A stretch of 64,000 nt of DNA from Hymenobacter sp. HSC-4F20 (GTDB lineage Bacteria; Bacteroidota; Bacteroidia; Cytophagales; Hymenobacteraceae): NCBI RefSeq assembly GCF_019599275.1, contig NZ_JAHZTD010000003.1, positions 372,001 through 436,000 of the forward strand. Reading direction: 5' to 3'. This document shows positions 35,056 to 43,863 of the stretch, piece by piece. The translations under genes were made by a program, and so were the position numbers. The notes under the pieces are model-generated. The model saw only the letters and a program-made list of their open reading frames with translations, did not search any database and had not been told where the DNA came from. Each line of letters starts with the position of its first letter. Positions within the stretch are counted from its first letter, which is position 1.

Positions 35056-35216
35056 AGGCAGAAAGGAAGAGAGCCAGTTGGGGCAGAACGTTCGCCGTGG
35101 GCTTTCGTTGTGTTGGTAGCTGCTGGTGCCCTGCAACAACTGAGCCGGCAGTTTACCGGCAAGCTGCGTATACGGGCTATGGTTGGGTTTCAACTATGCT
35201 TCTGGTGTGCTTTTCT

Positions 35217-36617
35217 ATGGCCTCTACTACCCACTTCGATGCGCTGATTATTGGCTCCGGCCAAGCGGGCAACCCCTTGGCTACGGCCCTGGCCAAGGCC
35301 GGTCGAAAGGTAGCCCTTGTGGAGAAAAACCTGCTGGGCGGCTCCTGTATCAACTACGGATGCTCCCCGGTGAAGGCCCTGCTGGCTTCAGCCGAACGCG
35401 CCCACCAGGTAGCCACGGCCGCCGACTATGGTATTCGCACTACCTCTCCTCAGCCCGATTTTGCCGCTATTGTAGGCCGTAAGGACGCCATCATCCAGAA
35501 AAAACGCGAGGGTATTGCAGAAAACCTTACCCAGGAGCAATCAGGTATTACACTACTGCACGGGCGGGCTACCTTCACGGGGCCGCGTAGGGTGCAGGTA
35601 ACCTTAGCCACGGGCGAGCAGCAGATTCTTACCGCGCCGCGCATCTTCATCAATACTGGCACCCGCGCCGCCGTACCGCCCATCGAAGGACTAACTGAGA
35701 GTGGGTACCTCACCAACGTGGAGATTCTCGACCTGAAAGAGCTACCCGAACACCTACTGATTCTGGGCGGGGGGTATATCGGGTTGGAGTTTGGCCAGAT
35801 GTTTCGGCGCTTTGGCAGCCGCGTAACTATCATCGACTCCTCGGCCCACCTCATGGAGCACGAAGACGACAACGTGTGCGCCGCCATGCAGGCGCAGCTG
35901 GAAGCCGATGGCGTAGGGTTTGTGCTCGGGGCTGACGTACGGCGCGTTTCGCGCAACGCCGACGGCGAGTACACCCTCACGGCGAGTACCAAGGCTGGGG
36001 AAAGGCGCCTGCGTGGCTCGCACCTGCTGGTAGCCGTGGGCCGGGAGCCCAACACCGATGAGCTGGGCCTAGATGCTGCCGGTATCGAAACCAATGAGGA
36101 AGGCTACGTGCTGGTTAATGAGCGCCTACAAACTAACGTGCGCGGCATTTATGCCCTCGGCGACTCCCACCCTGGCCCCCAATTTACGCATCTCAGCTAC
36201 GATGACTACCGTGTGGTACGTGATAACCTACTGCATGGCAAGCGCCGCTCGGCCAAGAGCCGTCCCCTACCCTACGTGGTATTCACCCAACCCCAGTTAG
36301 GCCGTGTTGGCCTAAACGAAAAGCAAGCGCAGGAGCAGAAAGTAGCTTACCGGGTAGCTACCATGCCCGTACGCACCATCGGAAGGGCTCAGGAAACCGG
36401 CTACACTACGGGCTTTATGAAGATACTCGTAGACCCACGCGGCCATCTTCTCGGGGCGGCCATTTTCAGCGAGCAGGGCGGCGAAATCATGTCCATGCTG
36501 CAGCTGGCCATGGCCGGCGGCCTCACCTGCAACGATTTGCAGAACATGGTGCTGGCCCACCCTACCTGGGCCGAGGCCCTGAACAACCTATTCAGTAAGC
36601 TGGAGAAGCCAGAGTAG
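35217..36617 (+). CDS. FAD-dependent pyridine nucleotide-disulfide oxidoreductase
   Basis: The ATG at 35217 gives 466 residues. DALIIGSGQAGNPLA binds FAD, GGSCINYGCSPVKAL carries the redox pair Cys44 and Cys49 (CX4C), and LLILGGGYIGLEFGQMF binds NAD(P)H. YALGDSH and the C-terminal dimerisation segment (HPTWAEALNNLF) complete the family. It resembles mercuric reductase, but without the N-terminal HMA domain or the C-terminal vicinal cysteines needed for mercury. A dihydrolipoamide- or glutathione-type activity, or a general thiol reductase, is possible. Confidence 0.9.
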   Translation: MASTTHFDALIIGSGQAGNPLATALAKAGRKVALVEKNLLGGSCINYGCSPVKALLASAERAHQVATAADYGIRTTSPQPDFAAIVGRKDAIIQKKREGIAENLTQEQSGITLLHGRATFTGPRRVQVTLATGEQQILTAPRIFINTGTRAAVPPIEGLTESGYLTNVEILDLKELPEHLLILGGGYIGLEFGQMFRRFGSRVTIIDSSAHLMEHEDDNVCAAMQAQLEADGVGFVLGADVRRVSRNADGEYTLTASTKAGERRLRGSHLLVAVGREPNTDELGLDAAGIETNEEGYVLVNERLQTNVRGIYALGDSHPGPQFTHLSYDDYRVVRDNLLHGKRRSAKSRPLPYVVFTQPQLGRVGLNEKQAQEQKVAYRVATMPVRTIGRAQETGYTTGFMKILVDPRGHLLGAAIFSEQGGEIMSMLQLAMAGGLTCNDLQNMVLAHPTWAEALNNLFSKLEKPE

Positions 36618-36639
36618 CGCAGCCGATACTAACAAGGCC

Positions 36640-37104
36640 ATGGCTTATGTTACCAAATGTTCTGCTGTACTCCGTTGGGGCTTCAGTGCAGCCTGCTTGT
36701 TTGTAGCCTGTGAGGTTAGCCCTCCCGCTACAAGCAGGTCTGCCACTTCTGTTACTCCAGCCCCCGCCACCTCACCTGCTGCGCTCAATTCCGGCCCCAA
36801 CTACGCCGGAACGTACGCCGTGCAGGATACGGCCGTCTGCCAGCTGTCAATTACCGTAAAAAAACAGGCTAGCAGTTATACCTACTCCTACGCTGCTACC
36901 CAGGGTCTGGTAGAAGTAACCCGGGAAGGTTCCGATACCTATTTTACCTTCATAGGGCTAAAGGGGCAGGACCCGGAGGAAGATGTTTCCGCTGTTTGGC
37001 AGGATAGTGTACTGCTCATTCAGAACTCCGGCAACTCTATGAACGAGTACACGCGCTTTGGCAGTTGCGACGCGAAGTATCTGGAACTTTGGTGCCAACG
37101 ATAG
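36640..37104 (+). CDS. Putative lipoprotein, unrecognised
   Basis: A 154-residue protein with a lipobox (LFVACEVS, Cys24), a Thr/Ser/Pro/Ala-rich linker (residues 26-50) and a small beta domain (NYAGTYAVQDTAVCQLSITV, VLLIQNSGNSMNEYTRFGSC). It starts 22 bases after the reductase stop and may share its transcript. A terminator follows. No family is recognised. Confidence 0.7.
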   Translation: MAYVTKCSAVLRWGFSAACLFVACEVSPPATSRSATSVTPAPATSPAALNSGPNYAGTYAVQDTAVCQLSITVKKQASSYTYSYAATQGLVEVTREGSDTYFTFIGLKGQDPEEDVSAVWQDSVLLIQNSGNSMNEYTRFGSCDAKYLELWCQR

Positions 37105-37121
37105 TTGCCACCAGATAAAGC

Positions 37122-37157
37122 AACCGCCCCCGCAGCTTATGCTACGGGGGCGGGTTT
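37122..37157 (+). terminator. Rho-independent terminator
   Basis: CCGCCCCCG (37124..37132) pairs with CGGGGGCGG (37145..37153), with an inner AGC/GCT pair and a TTT tail. It lies after the lipoprotein gene and just before the convergent rny stop, so it may serve both. Confidence 0.75.
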
Positions 37158-37180
37158 AGGCTTCGCAGCCGGCATAGACC

Positions 37181-38878
37181 TTACTTGGCGTAGGCTACAG
37201 CGCGCATTTCGCGGATAACCGTGATTTTGATCTGGCCGGGATACTGCATTTCCTTCTCAATTTTCTGGGAAATTTCGTAGCTCAGCTCAGCGGCACGCTC
37301 GTCGGTTACGTTCTCGGCGTCCACCATCACGCGCAGCTCACGGCCGGCCTGAATGGCGAAGCATTGGTTCACGCCCTTGAAGCCATTGGCCGTTTCTTCC
37401 AGCTGCTTCAGGCGCTTGATGTAGCTTTCCATCATCTCGCGGCGGGCACCCGGTCTAGAGCCAGAAATGGCGTCGCAGGCCTGCACCAAGGGCGAAATCA
37501 TAGCCGTCATTTCGATTTCGTCGTGGTGAGCACCAATGGCGTTTACTACGTCGGGGTGCTCCTTGTACTTCTTGGCCATCTCCATGCCCAGGATGGCGTG
37601 GGGCAGCTCGGGCTCCTCGGTGCTTACTTTACCGATGTCGTGCAGAAGGCCGGCGCGCTTGGCATGCTTCACGTTCAAGCCCAACTCGGCGGCCATGGTA
37701 GCGCAGAGGTTGGCTACCTCGCGCGAGTGCTGCAGCAGGTTTTGGCCGTAGGAAGAGCGGAAACGCATGCGGCCAACCATCTTAATCAACTCCGGATGCA
37801 GGCCATGAATGCCGAGGTCGATGATGGTACGCTCCCCGATTTCGACGATTTCCTCCTCGATGTTCTTGCGGGTTTTGGCTACAATCTCCTCGATGCGGGC
37901 CGGGTGAATGCGGCCGTCTTTCACCAGCAAGTGCAGGCTCAGGCGGGCAATTTCGCGGCGCACCGGGTCAAAGCCGGAAATGATGATGGCCTCGGGAGTG
38001 TCGTCCACTATAATTTCGACGCCGGTAGCGGCTTCCAGGGCGCGGATGTTGCGCCCCTCACGGCCGATAATCTTCCCTTTTACGTCGTCCGATTCAATGT
38101 TGAACACCGACACGCAGTTTTCAATAGCGTGCTCGGCGGCGGTGCGCTGAATGGTTTCCAGCACTACCTTCTTGGCGTCTTTGGTGGCCGTGAGCTTGGC
38201 CTGGGCTACTACGTCCTTGATGTAGCTGGAAGCCTGAATCTGAGCCTCGTTTTTCAGCGACTCCACCAGTTGCTCCCGGGCTTCGGCGGCGGTCAGACCG
38301 GAAATGCTTTCGAGCTGGGTTGTTACCTGCTGGAGCTTTTCGCTTAGCTCCTGGCCGCGCTCCTCCAGCTCGGTTTCTACTTCCCGCTCGCGCTGCTCCA
38401 GCTTCGCCAGTTGGTTTTCGAGGGTAGTGCGGCGCTTTTCTTCCTGCGCGTCCAGCTTCTCGCGCTGCTGCTGAGCCTGCGTTTCAATTCGTTCCCGGGT
38501 TGCATCCAGCTCTTTTTCCTTGCGCTGAATCTGCTCCAGCTGCTTTTGGGTAGTGAGGGTGAGCTGCTTGATGCTTTGCTCCTGCTCCACTACGGCAATG
38601 CGACGCTCCGTTAGCTCCTGCTCCAGAGCTTGCTTTTGGCGGCGGCTTTCTTGTTCAAACTCCTGCTTAAGGGTGCGGAATTTATCTTTCGACTGCTGAA
38701 TCCGCTCGTCGCGGGTGCGGGTAGCCTGGGCTTCTGCCTCGGCCAGAATCTGCTGGGCGCGGGCTTTGGCATCGGCTTCGTGGTCCTGCCGGGCTTTACC
38801 CGCCAGCAGGCGCCCTACCACCACGCCAACCACCAGGGCCAGCACAGCAGCGAGGACAATATAAAGAGGTTCGGACAT
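37181..38878 (-). CDS. rny: Ribonuclease Y
   Basis: A 565-residue RNase Y. An N-terminal membrane anchor (YIVLAAVLALVVGVVVGRLLAG) leads into a long Gln/Glu-rich coiled coil (about residues 30-205). A KH domain (GKIIGREGRNIRALEAATGVEIIVDDTPE) and an HD metal domain (HSREVANLCATMAAELG, LLHDIGKVSTEEPELPHAILG) follow. RNase Y starts mRNA decay at the membrane. It lies downstream of zapA with a structured gap in between; a hairpin abuts its start codon. Confidence 0.96.
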   Translation of the reverse strand: MSEPLYIVLAAVLALVVGVVVGRLLAGKARQDHEADAKARAQQILAEAEAQATRTRDERIQQSKDKFRTLKQEFEQESRRQKQALEQELTERRIAVVEQEQSIKQLTLTTQKQLEQIQRKEKELDATRERIETQAQQQREKLDAQEEKRRTTLENQLAKLEQREREVETELEERGQELSEKLQQVTTQLESISGLTAAEAREQLVESLKNEAQIQASSYIKDVVAQAKLTATKDAKKVVLETIQRTAAEHAIENCVSVFNIESDDVKGKIIGREGRNIRALEAATGVEIIVDDTPEAIIISGFDPVRREIARLSLHLLVKDGRIHPARIEEIVAKTRKNIEEEIVEIGERTIIDLGIHGLHPELIKMVGRMRFRSSYGQNLLQHSREVANLCATMAAELGLNVKHAKRAGLLHDIGKVSTEEPELPHAILGMEMAKKYKEHPDVVNAIGAHHDEIEMTAMISPLVQACDAISGSRPGARREMMESYIKRLKQLEETANGFKGVNQCFAIQAGRELRVMVDAENVTDERAAELSYEISQKIEKEMQYPGQIKITVIREMRAVAYAK

Positions 38879-38919
38879 GAGCTATGAAGGGGGTTAAGGA
38901 AGGAAGAAACCCATAGCTC
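38879..38919 (-). promoter_or_regulatory. Hairpin ending at the rny start codon
   Basis: GAGCTATG (38912..38919 read on the minus strand) pairs with CATAGCTC (38879..38886), whose last base is directly before the ATG of rny. Inner GGTT/AACC can extend the stem. It may control rny translation or RNase Y cleavage of its own mRNA; no protein is needed to read it from the sequence. Confidence 0.45.
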
Positions 38920-39002
38920 CGGTAGAAACACCAATGCCCGCGCAGAAAGTAGAGCCGATTGCCCTACCCTGCTCGGGCTTACGCTTCGCGTTGCTGCTAA
39001 CC
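38919..39002 (-). ncRNA. ssrS: Candidate 6S RNA between zapA and rny
   Basis: On the minus strand the 133-base zapA-rny gap can form a closing stem (GGUUAG and AAC with GUU and CUACC), an internal bubble, and a terminal arm GCCCG/CGGGC with CAG/CUG and GUAG/CUAC. That layout, and the position after zapA, are hallmarks of 6S RNA, which binds RNA polymerase holoenzyme. The pairing was done by eye and the boundaries are approximate. Confidence 0.4.
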
Positions 39003-39012
39003 GCGTAACTGG

Positions 39013-39303
39013 CTAGACTAGCACCACTCCCGACATCAGCTCATCCAAACGCGTAAGGCGCTCAGTCAGGGCTGCATCGGTCCCGTCCTTTTCCTTGCTA
39101 ACCTTGAGGCGGTCAGCCATTGTTGATAACGCAATCATGGCTAGCAAATCCTGCTTGTCCTGAATGCCATACTGTTCCCGAAACTCCTTCAGCCGCTCGT
39201 TTAGCAGCCGGCCCGCGAGGCGCAGGCGTTCTTCGTCCTGGGGGCTTACCCGCATGGGGTAGTCCCGGTCAGCAACGCGGATTTTAATGGATAGCTCGGA
39301 CAT
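39013..39303 (-). CDS. zapA: Cell division protein ZapA
   Basis: A 96-residue ZapA: SIKIRVADRDYPMRVSPQDEERLRLAGRLLNERLKEFREQ in the N-terminal domain and a C-terminal coiled coil ending ERLTRLDELMSG. ZapA cross-links FtsZ filaments at the division ring. A ZapB-like coiled-coil gene lies 31 bases upstream, and rny and a possible 6S RNA lie downstream, the usual Bacteroidota order. Confidence 0.9.
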   Translation of the reverse strand: MSELSIKIRVADRDYPMRVSPQDEERLRLAGRLLNERLKEFREQYGIQDKQDLLAMIALSTMADRLKVSKEKDGTDAALTERLTRLDELMSGVVLV

Positions 39304-39334
39304 CAGTAGCCAGTGGGCGGTGGGTTGGTGGTGG

Positions 39335-39631
39335 TTACTCCCTCAAATAGGCAAGGCACTTATCTATTTCTCGGATGTATTCGTTGAGGCGAAGTTTCAG
39401 CTCGTTGACATTGGCCGGTTCTCCGGCTATGGTATTGACAAGTTTAGTGATATTCTCCTGATTCTGGAAATCCTTCAGCTGCCGCTCCCGGTCGCGCACG
39501 TCGGCCCGGAGTTGCTGAATGGTGGTTTGCGAATCGGCCAGCTCCTCGCGCAACTGCTGATAGGCAGCCACTAAGGTGGTCACCTGCCGCTCCAGGCGGT
39601 CGAGTTGGGCAAGCTGCTGGGAAGAAGCCAT
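39335..39631 (-). CDS. ZapB-like coiled-coil protein
   Basis: A 98-residue, mostly helical protein with heptad-like repeats (LAQLDRLERQVTTLVAAYQQLREELADSQTTIQQLRADV) across most of its length and a C-terminal INELKLRLNEYIREIDKCL-type segment. Position ahead of zapA and the coiled-coil form suggest a ZapB-type division factor; true homology to E. coli ZapB is unproven. It starts 134 bases after the pheT stop. Confidence 0.78.
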   Translation of the reverse strand: MASSQQLAQLDRLERQVTTLVAAYQQLREELADSQTTIQQLRADVRDRERQLKDFQNQENITKLVNTIAGEPANVNELKLRLNEYIREIDKCLAYLRE

Positions 39632-39765
39632 TTTTTAGGTTAGATGTTTTCGGTGAAGATACGCAGGTAGCGCGAAGCTCCAGCCTCGTGTTTTGCTACC
39701 TTCTTTGTGGCCCTAACGACCACGGCATGGGCAATAACACACGGAGCCAGGGCTTCGCCCGAAAG

Positions 39766-42201
39766 CTACTTCCGGATTAGGGCCCCAGCCTGCTTTTCGA
39801 ACTGCTGAATCAGGCGCTGCATTACGCCATCAATAGCTTGGTCGGTCAGGGTTTGGCTGGGGTCCTGAAGGAGGAAGCTCACGGAGTAAGATTTCTTGCC
39901 CGCTCCCAGGTTCTCACCTTCGTACACGTCAAACACATTTACCTGCTGCAGGAGTTTCTTCTCGGTGCGGCGGGCAATCTGCTGCAATTGGTCGAAGGTG
40001 ACGGTTTTATCAACTACCAGCGACAAGTCGCGGCGCACCTCCGGGAACTTGGGCAGCTCGCGGGCTACCAGCGTGTTCTTGTACTTGCGCATCAGCCAGT
40101 CCCAATCCAGCTCGGCATACCATACCGGCTGCGACACGTCGAGCTTCTTGAGTACTACCCCTGATACAGCGCCCAAGTGCGCCACCGGCTGGTTCTGGGC
40201 CAGCAGCGTGAGGCCACCAGCCAAGTAAGGGTGTTGCACTGGCTGCGACGTAGGCTGCGAGAAACCCAGCGAGGCCAGCACCTGCTGCACTGCGCCAGCC
40301 AGCTGATGATAAGTTGCCTTTTCTGACTTCTGCTGCCAGGTTTCGGCGGCCGTGTTGCCCGTCAGGTACATGACGAGCTTGTTCTTCTCCTCGTACTGGC
40401 TGTCGGCTTTCTGGTGGTAGGTTTTGCCGAACTCGTAGAGCTTCAGGTCGCGCTGACGGCGGTTCACGTTGTGGCGCACTACCTCCAGGCCGCTGTGCAG
40501 CAGCGTGGGCCGCAGCACGTTCAGCTCGGCGCTGTTGAAGTTGAGCAGGCGCACCAGGGTAGCGTCCGGCTCCCCTTCCTTCTCGAAGTAAAGCGAGTTG
40601 GTGATGGAGTTGGTAATGATTTCGGAGAAGCCCTGGCCGCTCAACAGCCGAGCTGTGTTCTGGCGAATAACTTCCGGGTCGGGGTTCGGGAACTTGGCGA
40701 GGTAGGAAGCCGAGTTGTGGGGACGCAGCGCTACGTGGTTATAGCCGTAGATGCGCAGGATTTCCTCAATTACGTCGGCTTCGCGGGTCACGTCTACCTT
40801 GTGCGGGGGCACCGACAGAATCCACTCGGCGTGGCCGGCCTCGTTGGTCAGCTCTTCGGTAATCAGAATGTCGAGGTCAGTCAGAATCTGGCGGATACGC
40901 TCAGGCGCAATGAACTGGCCTACCAATTTCTCTACGCGCGGCAGGCGCAGGCGCACCAACGTGTGCTCAATGTGAGTGGGGTACTCATCTACCACCGGGG
41001 CGGCCACTGTAGCGCCGGCTACTTCCTGGAGCAGCAGGGCCGCACGCTTCAGGGCCACGGGCACCATGTGTGGGTCAGTACCCCGCTCGAAGCGGAAAGA
41101 GGCATCGGTTTTGAGCTGGTGGGTCTGGCCGGTTTTGCGCACCACGGCAGGTGTGAAGTAGGCGCTTTCCAGAAACACGCGGGTAGTAGTTTCCGAGACG
41201 CCGGAAGTTTTGCCGCCGAACACGCCAGCCAGGGCCATGGGTGTGCCATTGGCATCGGCAATAACTAAGTCTTCGGCGCGCAGGGTGCGCTCTACCCCAT
41301 CCAGTGTCACGAACTTCTCGCCGGCTTCGGCGCGCTTCACGCGCACCTGGTTGCCTGTAATCTGGTCGGCGTCGAAGGCGTGGAGAGGCTGGCCCAACTC
41401 GTGCAGCACGAAGTTGGTGATGTCGACCACGTTGTTGATGGGCGAGAGGCCAATGCTGCGCAGGCGGCGTTGCAGCCACTCCGGCGACGGGCCTACCTGC
41501 ACATTTTCCAGCAGCAAACCGGCGTATCGCGGGGCGGCTGCGGCATCCTCAAGCGTTACCTGAATGTTCTGCGCGGCTTCCTGAGGGGCGTGGAAGTGGT
41601 TGATATCAGGCAGATGGCAGGGCTGGCGGAGCAGGGCGCGTAGCTCGCGGGCTACCCCATAGTGCGAGGCAGCATCGGCGCGGTTTGGGGTCAGGCCAAT
41701 TTCGAACACCGAATCGGAGCCCAGGCCGAAGTAGTCGGCGGCGGGGGTGCCGTTGGGCAGGTCGGTGTCCAGCTCCATAATGCCGGCGTGCGAAGTACCC
41801 AGGCCAATTTCATCCTCGGCACAGATCATGCCCTCGGAGGCTGCCCCACGGATTTTTGACTTCTTGATTTTGAACGGTTCGCCCTGGGTGGGGTAGAGCG
41901 TGGCTCCTTCCAGGGCTACTACCACCTTCAGGCCGGCGCGCACGTTGGCGGCACCGCACACAATCTGGCGGGGGGTAGCGTCGCCCACATCCACGGTAGT
42001 CAGGCTGAGTTTGTCGGCGTCGGGGTGTTTTTCGCAGGTGAGCACCGTGCCCAGCACCACGCCGCGCAGGCCGCCCGGAACGCTTTCCAGCTCCTCAATG
42101 CCTTCCACCTCCAGCCCCGAGCCCGTCAGTAGCTGGCCGATTTCCTCGGCGGATTTATCGGTAGGAAGTAGCGTGCGGAGCCAGTCGAGGGATATTTTCA
42201 T
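39766..42201 (-). CDS. pheT: Phenylalanine--tRNA ligase, beta subunit
   Basis: An 811-residue PheT, full length. A tRNA-binding domain (VVLGTVLTCEKHPDADKLSLTTVDVG) opens the chain, then B3/B4 editing (VFEIGLTPNRADAASHYGVARELRAL), the B5 domain and the catalytic-like core with EEILRIYGYNHVALRP. A C-terminal FDX-ACB anticodon-binding domain (FPEVRRDLSLVVDKTVTFDQL) closes it. PheT pairs with PheS to charge tRNA-Phe. pheS is not in this window. Confidence 0.96.
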   Translation of the reverse strand: MKISLDWLRTLLPTDKSAEEIGQLLTGSGLEVEGIEELESVPGGLRGVVLGTVLTCEKHPDADKLSLTTVDVGDATPRQIVCGAANVRAGLKVVVALEGATLYPTQGEPFKIKKSKIRGAASEGMICAEDEIGLGTSHAGIMELDTDLPNGTPAADYFGLGSDSVFEIGLTPNRADAASHYGVARELRALLRQPCHLPDINHFHAPQEAAQNIQVTLEDAAAAPRYAGLLLENVQVGPSPEWLQRRLRSIGLSPINNVVDITNFVLHELGQPLHAFDADQITGNQVRVKRAEAGEKFVTLDGVERTLRAEDLVIADANGTPMALAGVFGGKTSGVSETTTRVFLESAYFTPAVVRKTGQTHQLKTDASFRFERGTDPHMVPVALKRAALLLQEVAGATVAAPVVDEYPTHIEHTLVRLRLPRVEKLVGQFIAPERIRQILTDLDILITEELTNEAGHAEWILSVPPHKVDVTREADVIEEILRIYGYNHVALRPHNSASYLAKFPNPDPEVIRQNTARLLSGQGFSEIITNSITNSLYFEKEGEPDATLVRLLNFNSAELNVLRPTLLHSGLEVVRHNVNRRQRDLKLYEFGKTYHQKADSQYEEKNKLVMYLTGNTAAETWQQKSEKATYHQLAGAVQQVLASLGFSQPTSQPVQHPYLAGGLTLLAQNQPVAHLGAVSGVVLKKLDVSQPVWYAELDWDWLMRKYKNTLVARELPKFPEVRRDLSLVVDKTVTFDQLQQIARRTEKKLLQQVNVFDVYEGENLGAGKKSYSVSFLLQDPSQTLTDQAIDGVMQRLIQQFEKQAGALIRK

Positions 42202-42260
42202 CTTCGGTTGTCAGGTAGTAGTGGCCCCGAAGCAGGCCTGCGGCCAGCCTCAAGGGAGCA

Positions 42261-42268
42261 CAAAGGTA
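42261..42268 (-). promoter_or_regulatory. -7 box of pheT
   Basis: TACCTTTG on the minus strand, an exact match, with TTTT 19 bases upstream (42288..42291) as the -33 box. The start codon is 59 bases downstream. Confidence 0.5.
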
Positions 42269-42299
42269 CGGATTCGGGCGGGCGGCTAAAACGTCGTGG

Positions 42300-42941
42300 C
42301 TAGTGGTTGTGGCCGGTGTGGTCGGTTTCGGGGAAGGCCATTTCGCCAGCCCGTACTTCCACAGCCAAGCGGTTTTCCTGGGGCGGCACGGGGCAGGCAA
42401 AGGCCGCTCCGTAGGCGCAGTAGGGATTATAAGCGTGATTAAAGTCGAGGATGATTTCGTCTTCCCCTTCGGCTGGCAAGTTCACGTCGAGGTAGCGGCC
42501 GCCCCCATAGGTAGTGAAGCCGTTGGTTTTATCGGAGAAGGCTACGAAGAGCTTGCCGTCCTTTTCCTCCGGCTTCAGGAGCAGCACCAACTGCTGGGGC
42601 GCGTCGGCTAGCTCAAAGGAAGCGCGGCCCCAGCGCAGGTAGGTTTCGGCTTTGCCATTGGTCATCGGAATCTGGATGGCTTCGGGCTTAGCAAACTGCT
42701 CTACCTTGGCATTTACCCGATATGCTTTGTCGGGGGCGAAGTAGCGGAGGCTGTCGAACTCCTGGCGCTGCTCGGCACTCAGAGGCGAATCGGTGGCGCG
42801 GCGGAAAGAGTCGTTCTTTTCCTTCCGGGCTTTGTACACGCCTACAGCGTACTGATTGTCGCTCAGCACCAAGTCCTGCAAGAAGTAGCCAAAAACGAGC
42901 AGCAGCCCCAGGCCGATAAAGAGTTTAGGATTAATTCGCAT
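42300..42941 (-). CDS. DUF1684 protein
   Basis: A 213-residue protein with an N-terminal membrane anchor or signal (LFIGLGLLLVFGYFLQDLVL). The family core is clear: DSPLSAEQRQEFDSLRYFAPDKAYRV, TYGGGRYLDVNLP and the closing block DFNHAYNPYCAYGAAFACPVPPQENRLAVEVRAGE, characteristic of DUF1684. Function is unknown. It ends in a His-rich tail (HTGHNH). It follows radC by 44 bases on the same strand, and pheT follows it. Confidence 0.88.
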   Translation of the reverse strand: MRINPKLFIGLGLLLVFGYFLQDLVLSDNQYAVGVYKARKEKNDSFRRATDSPLSAEQRQEFDSLRYFAPDKAYRVNAKVEQFAKPEAIQIPMTNGKAETYLRWGRASFELADAPQQLVLLLKPEEKDGKLFVAFSDKTNGFTTYGGGRYLDVNLPAEGEDEIILDFNHAYNPYCAYGAAFACPVPPQENRLAVEVRAGEMAFPETDHTGHNH

Positions 42942-42945
42942 GGTG

Positions 42946-42953
42946 CAAAGGTA
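42946..42953 (-). promoter_or_regulatory. -7 box directly at the DUF1684 start codon, possibly leaderless
   Basis: TACCTTTG on the minus strand, an exact match, ends only four bases before the ATG at 42941. With the usual distance to the transcription start, the mRNA would begin at or near the ATG. -33 is poor. Confidence 0.4.
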
Positions 42954-42985
42954 GGTACGTAGGCGCCCTGGCCCTCACTGGTAGG

Positions 42986-43750
42986 CTATAACATCCCTTC
43001 ATCGGCAAAGCTGAAGTAGCCGCCGTCGGTATAAATCAGGTGGTCCAGGATGGGCAGGTCCAGAAACTGGCCTGCTTCCCTGAGCTTGCGCGTGAGGGCA
43101 ATGTCGGCGGCCGAAGGGTTGCGGTTGCCGCTGGGGTGGTTGTGCACCAAGATGATGGAAGAAGCTAGCTGCTCCAGGGCTTCCTTGAAAATCAGCTTGG
43201 GGTCGGCGACGGTGCCAGCCACACCGCCGCGGCTGATGGCCACGGTGCGCATCACCACGTTGGCCCGATTCAGGAGCACCACCCAAAACTCCTCGTGGGG
43301 CAAATCCTGGAGGTAGGGCCGCACTACCCGGTAAATGTCGCGGGAGCCGGTAATGGTAGGGCGGGCGGGTGCGTCGGCTTCCTTGCGGCGGCGGCCCAGC
43401 TCCAAAGCGGCCACAATGGTAATGGCCTTGGCCTCGCCGATGCCTTTTTGGCGCATCAGCTCTTTCACCGAGAAGCGGGCCAGTTGGTTGAGGTCGTTGC
43501 TGGCAGCGTTGAGCACTAGTTTGGCTACGTCTACGGCCGAGAGCTTGGCCGTGCCCGAGCCGAGCAGAATGGCCATCAGCTCGGCGTCGGAAAGGGCGGC
43601 CCGGCCTTTTTGCAGCAGCTTTTCGCGGGGGCGGTCTTCTTCGGCCCAGCTCTTGATGCCGAAGGTAGCCGGGACTTCATAGCGGTTGGGCGGGGGCTCG
43701 GGGGTAGTAGCGTCGGATAGATTTCCCGTCAGATTGTCAACTTCTTGCAT
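42986..43750 (-). CDS. radC: RadC family JAMM-domain protein
   Basis: A 254-residue RadC: LQKGRAALSDAELMAILLGSG and the helix-hairpin-helix (LMRQKGIGEAKAITIVAALELGRRRK) in the N-terminal half. The C-terminal JAMM metalloprotease-like domain has EEFWVVLLNRAN, HNHPSGNRNPSAADIALTRKL and DHLIYTDGGYFSF. Its role in DNA repair is doubted and the substrate is unknown. It is divergent from the metallophosphoesterase gene. Confidence 0.93.
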   Translation of the reverse strand: MQEVDNLTGNLSDATTPEPPPNRYEVPATFGIKSWAEEDRPREKLLQKGRAALSDAELMAILLGSGTAKLSAVDVAKLVLNAASNDLNQLARFSVKELMRQKGIGEAKAITIVAALELGRRRKEADAPARPTITGSRDIYRVVRPYLQDLPHEEFWVVLLNRANVVMRTVAISRGGVAGTVADPKLIFKEALEQLASSIILVHNHPSGNRNPSAADIALTRKLREAGQFLDLPILDHLIYTDGGYFSFADEGML

Positions 43751-43863
43751 AGGGCACCGTTGTTGTAAACCCCGGAATTTAAAGCAAAAACCTGGTTCCC
43801 GCGTCTGCGTTCAGGGCAACTTAGCCCGAACCTATTCCGCCCGCGCGGGTTTGCCTTCTACTT

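Noticed and set aside
35217..36617. Calling the flavin disulfide reductase merA
   Set aside because: It lacks the N-terminal metal-binding domain and the C-terminal vicinal cysteines required for Hg(II) reduction, and no mer operon is nearby.
37364..38347. 327-codon frame on the plus strand opposite rny
   Set aside because: Antisense of the RNase Y coiled coil, whose KH and HD motifs are certain. High GC leaves long open frames on the opposite strand.
40414..41268. 284-codon frame opposite pheT
   Set aside because: Antisense of a well-supported PheT core; its translation has no recognised motif.
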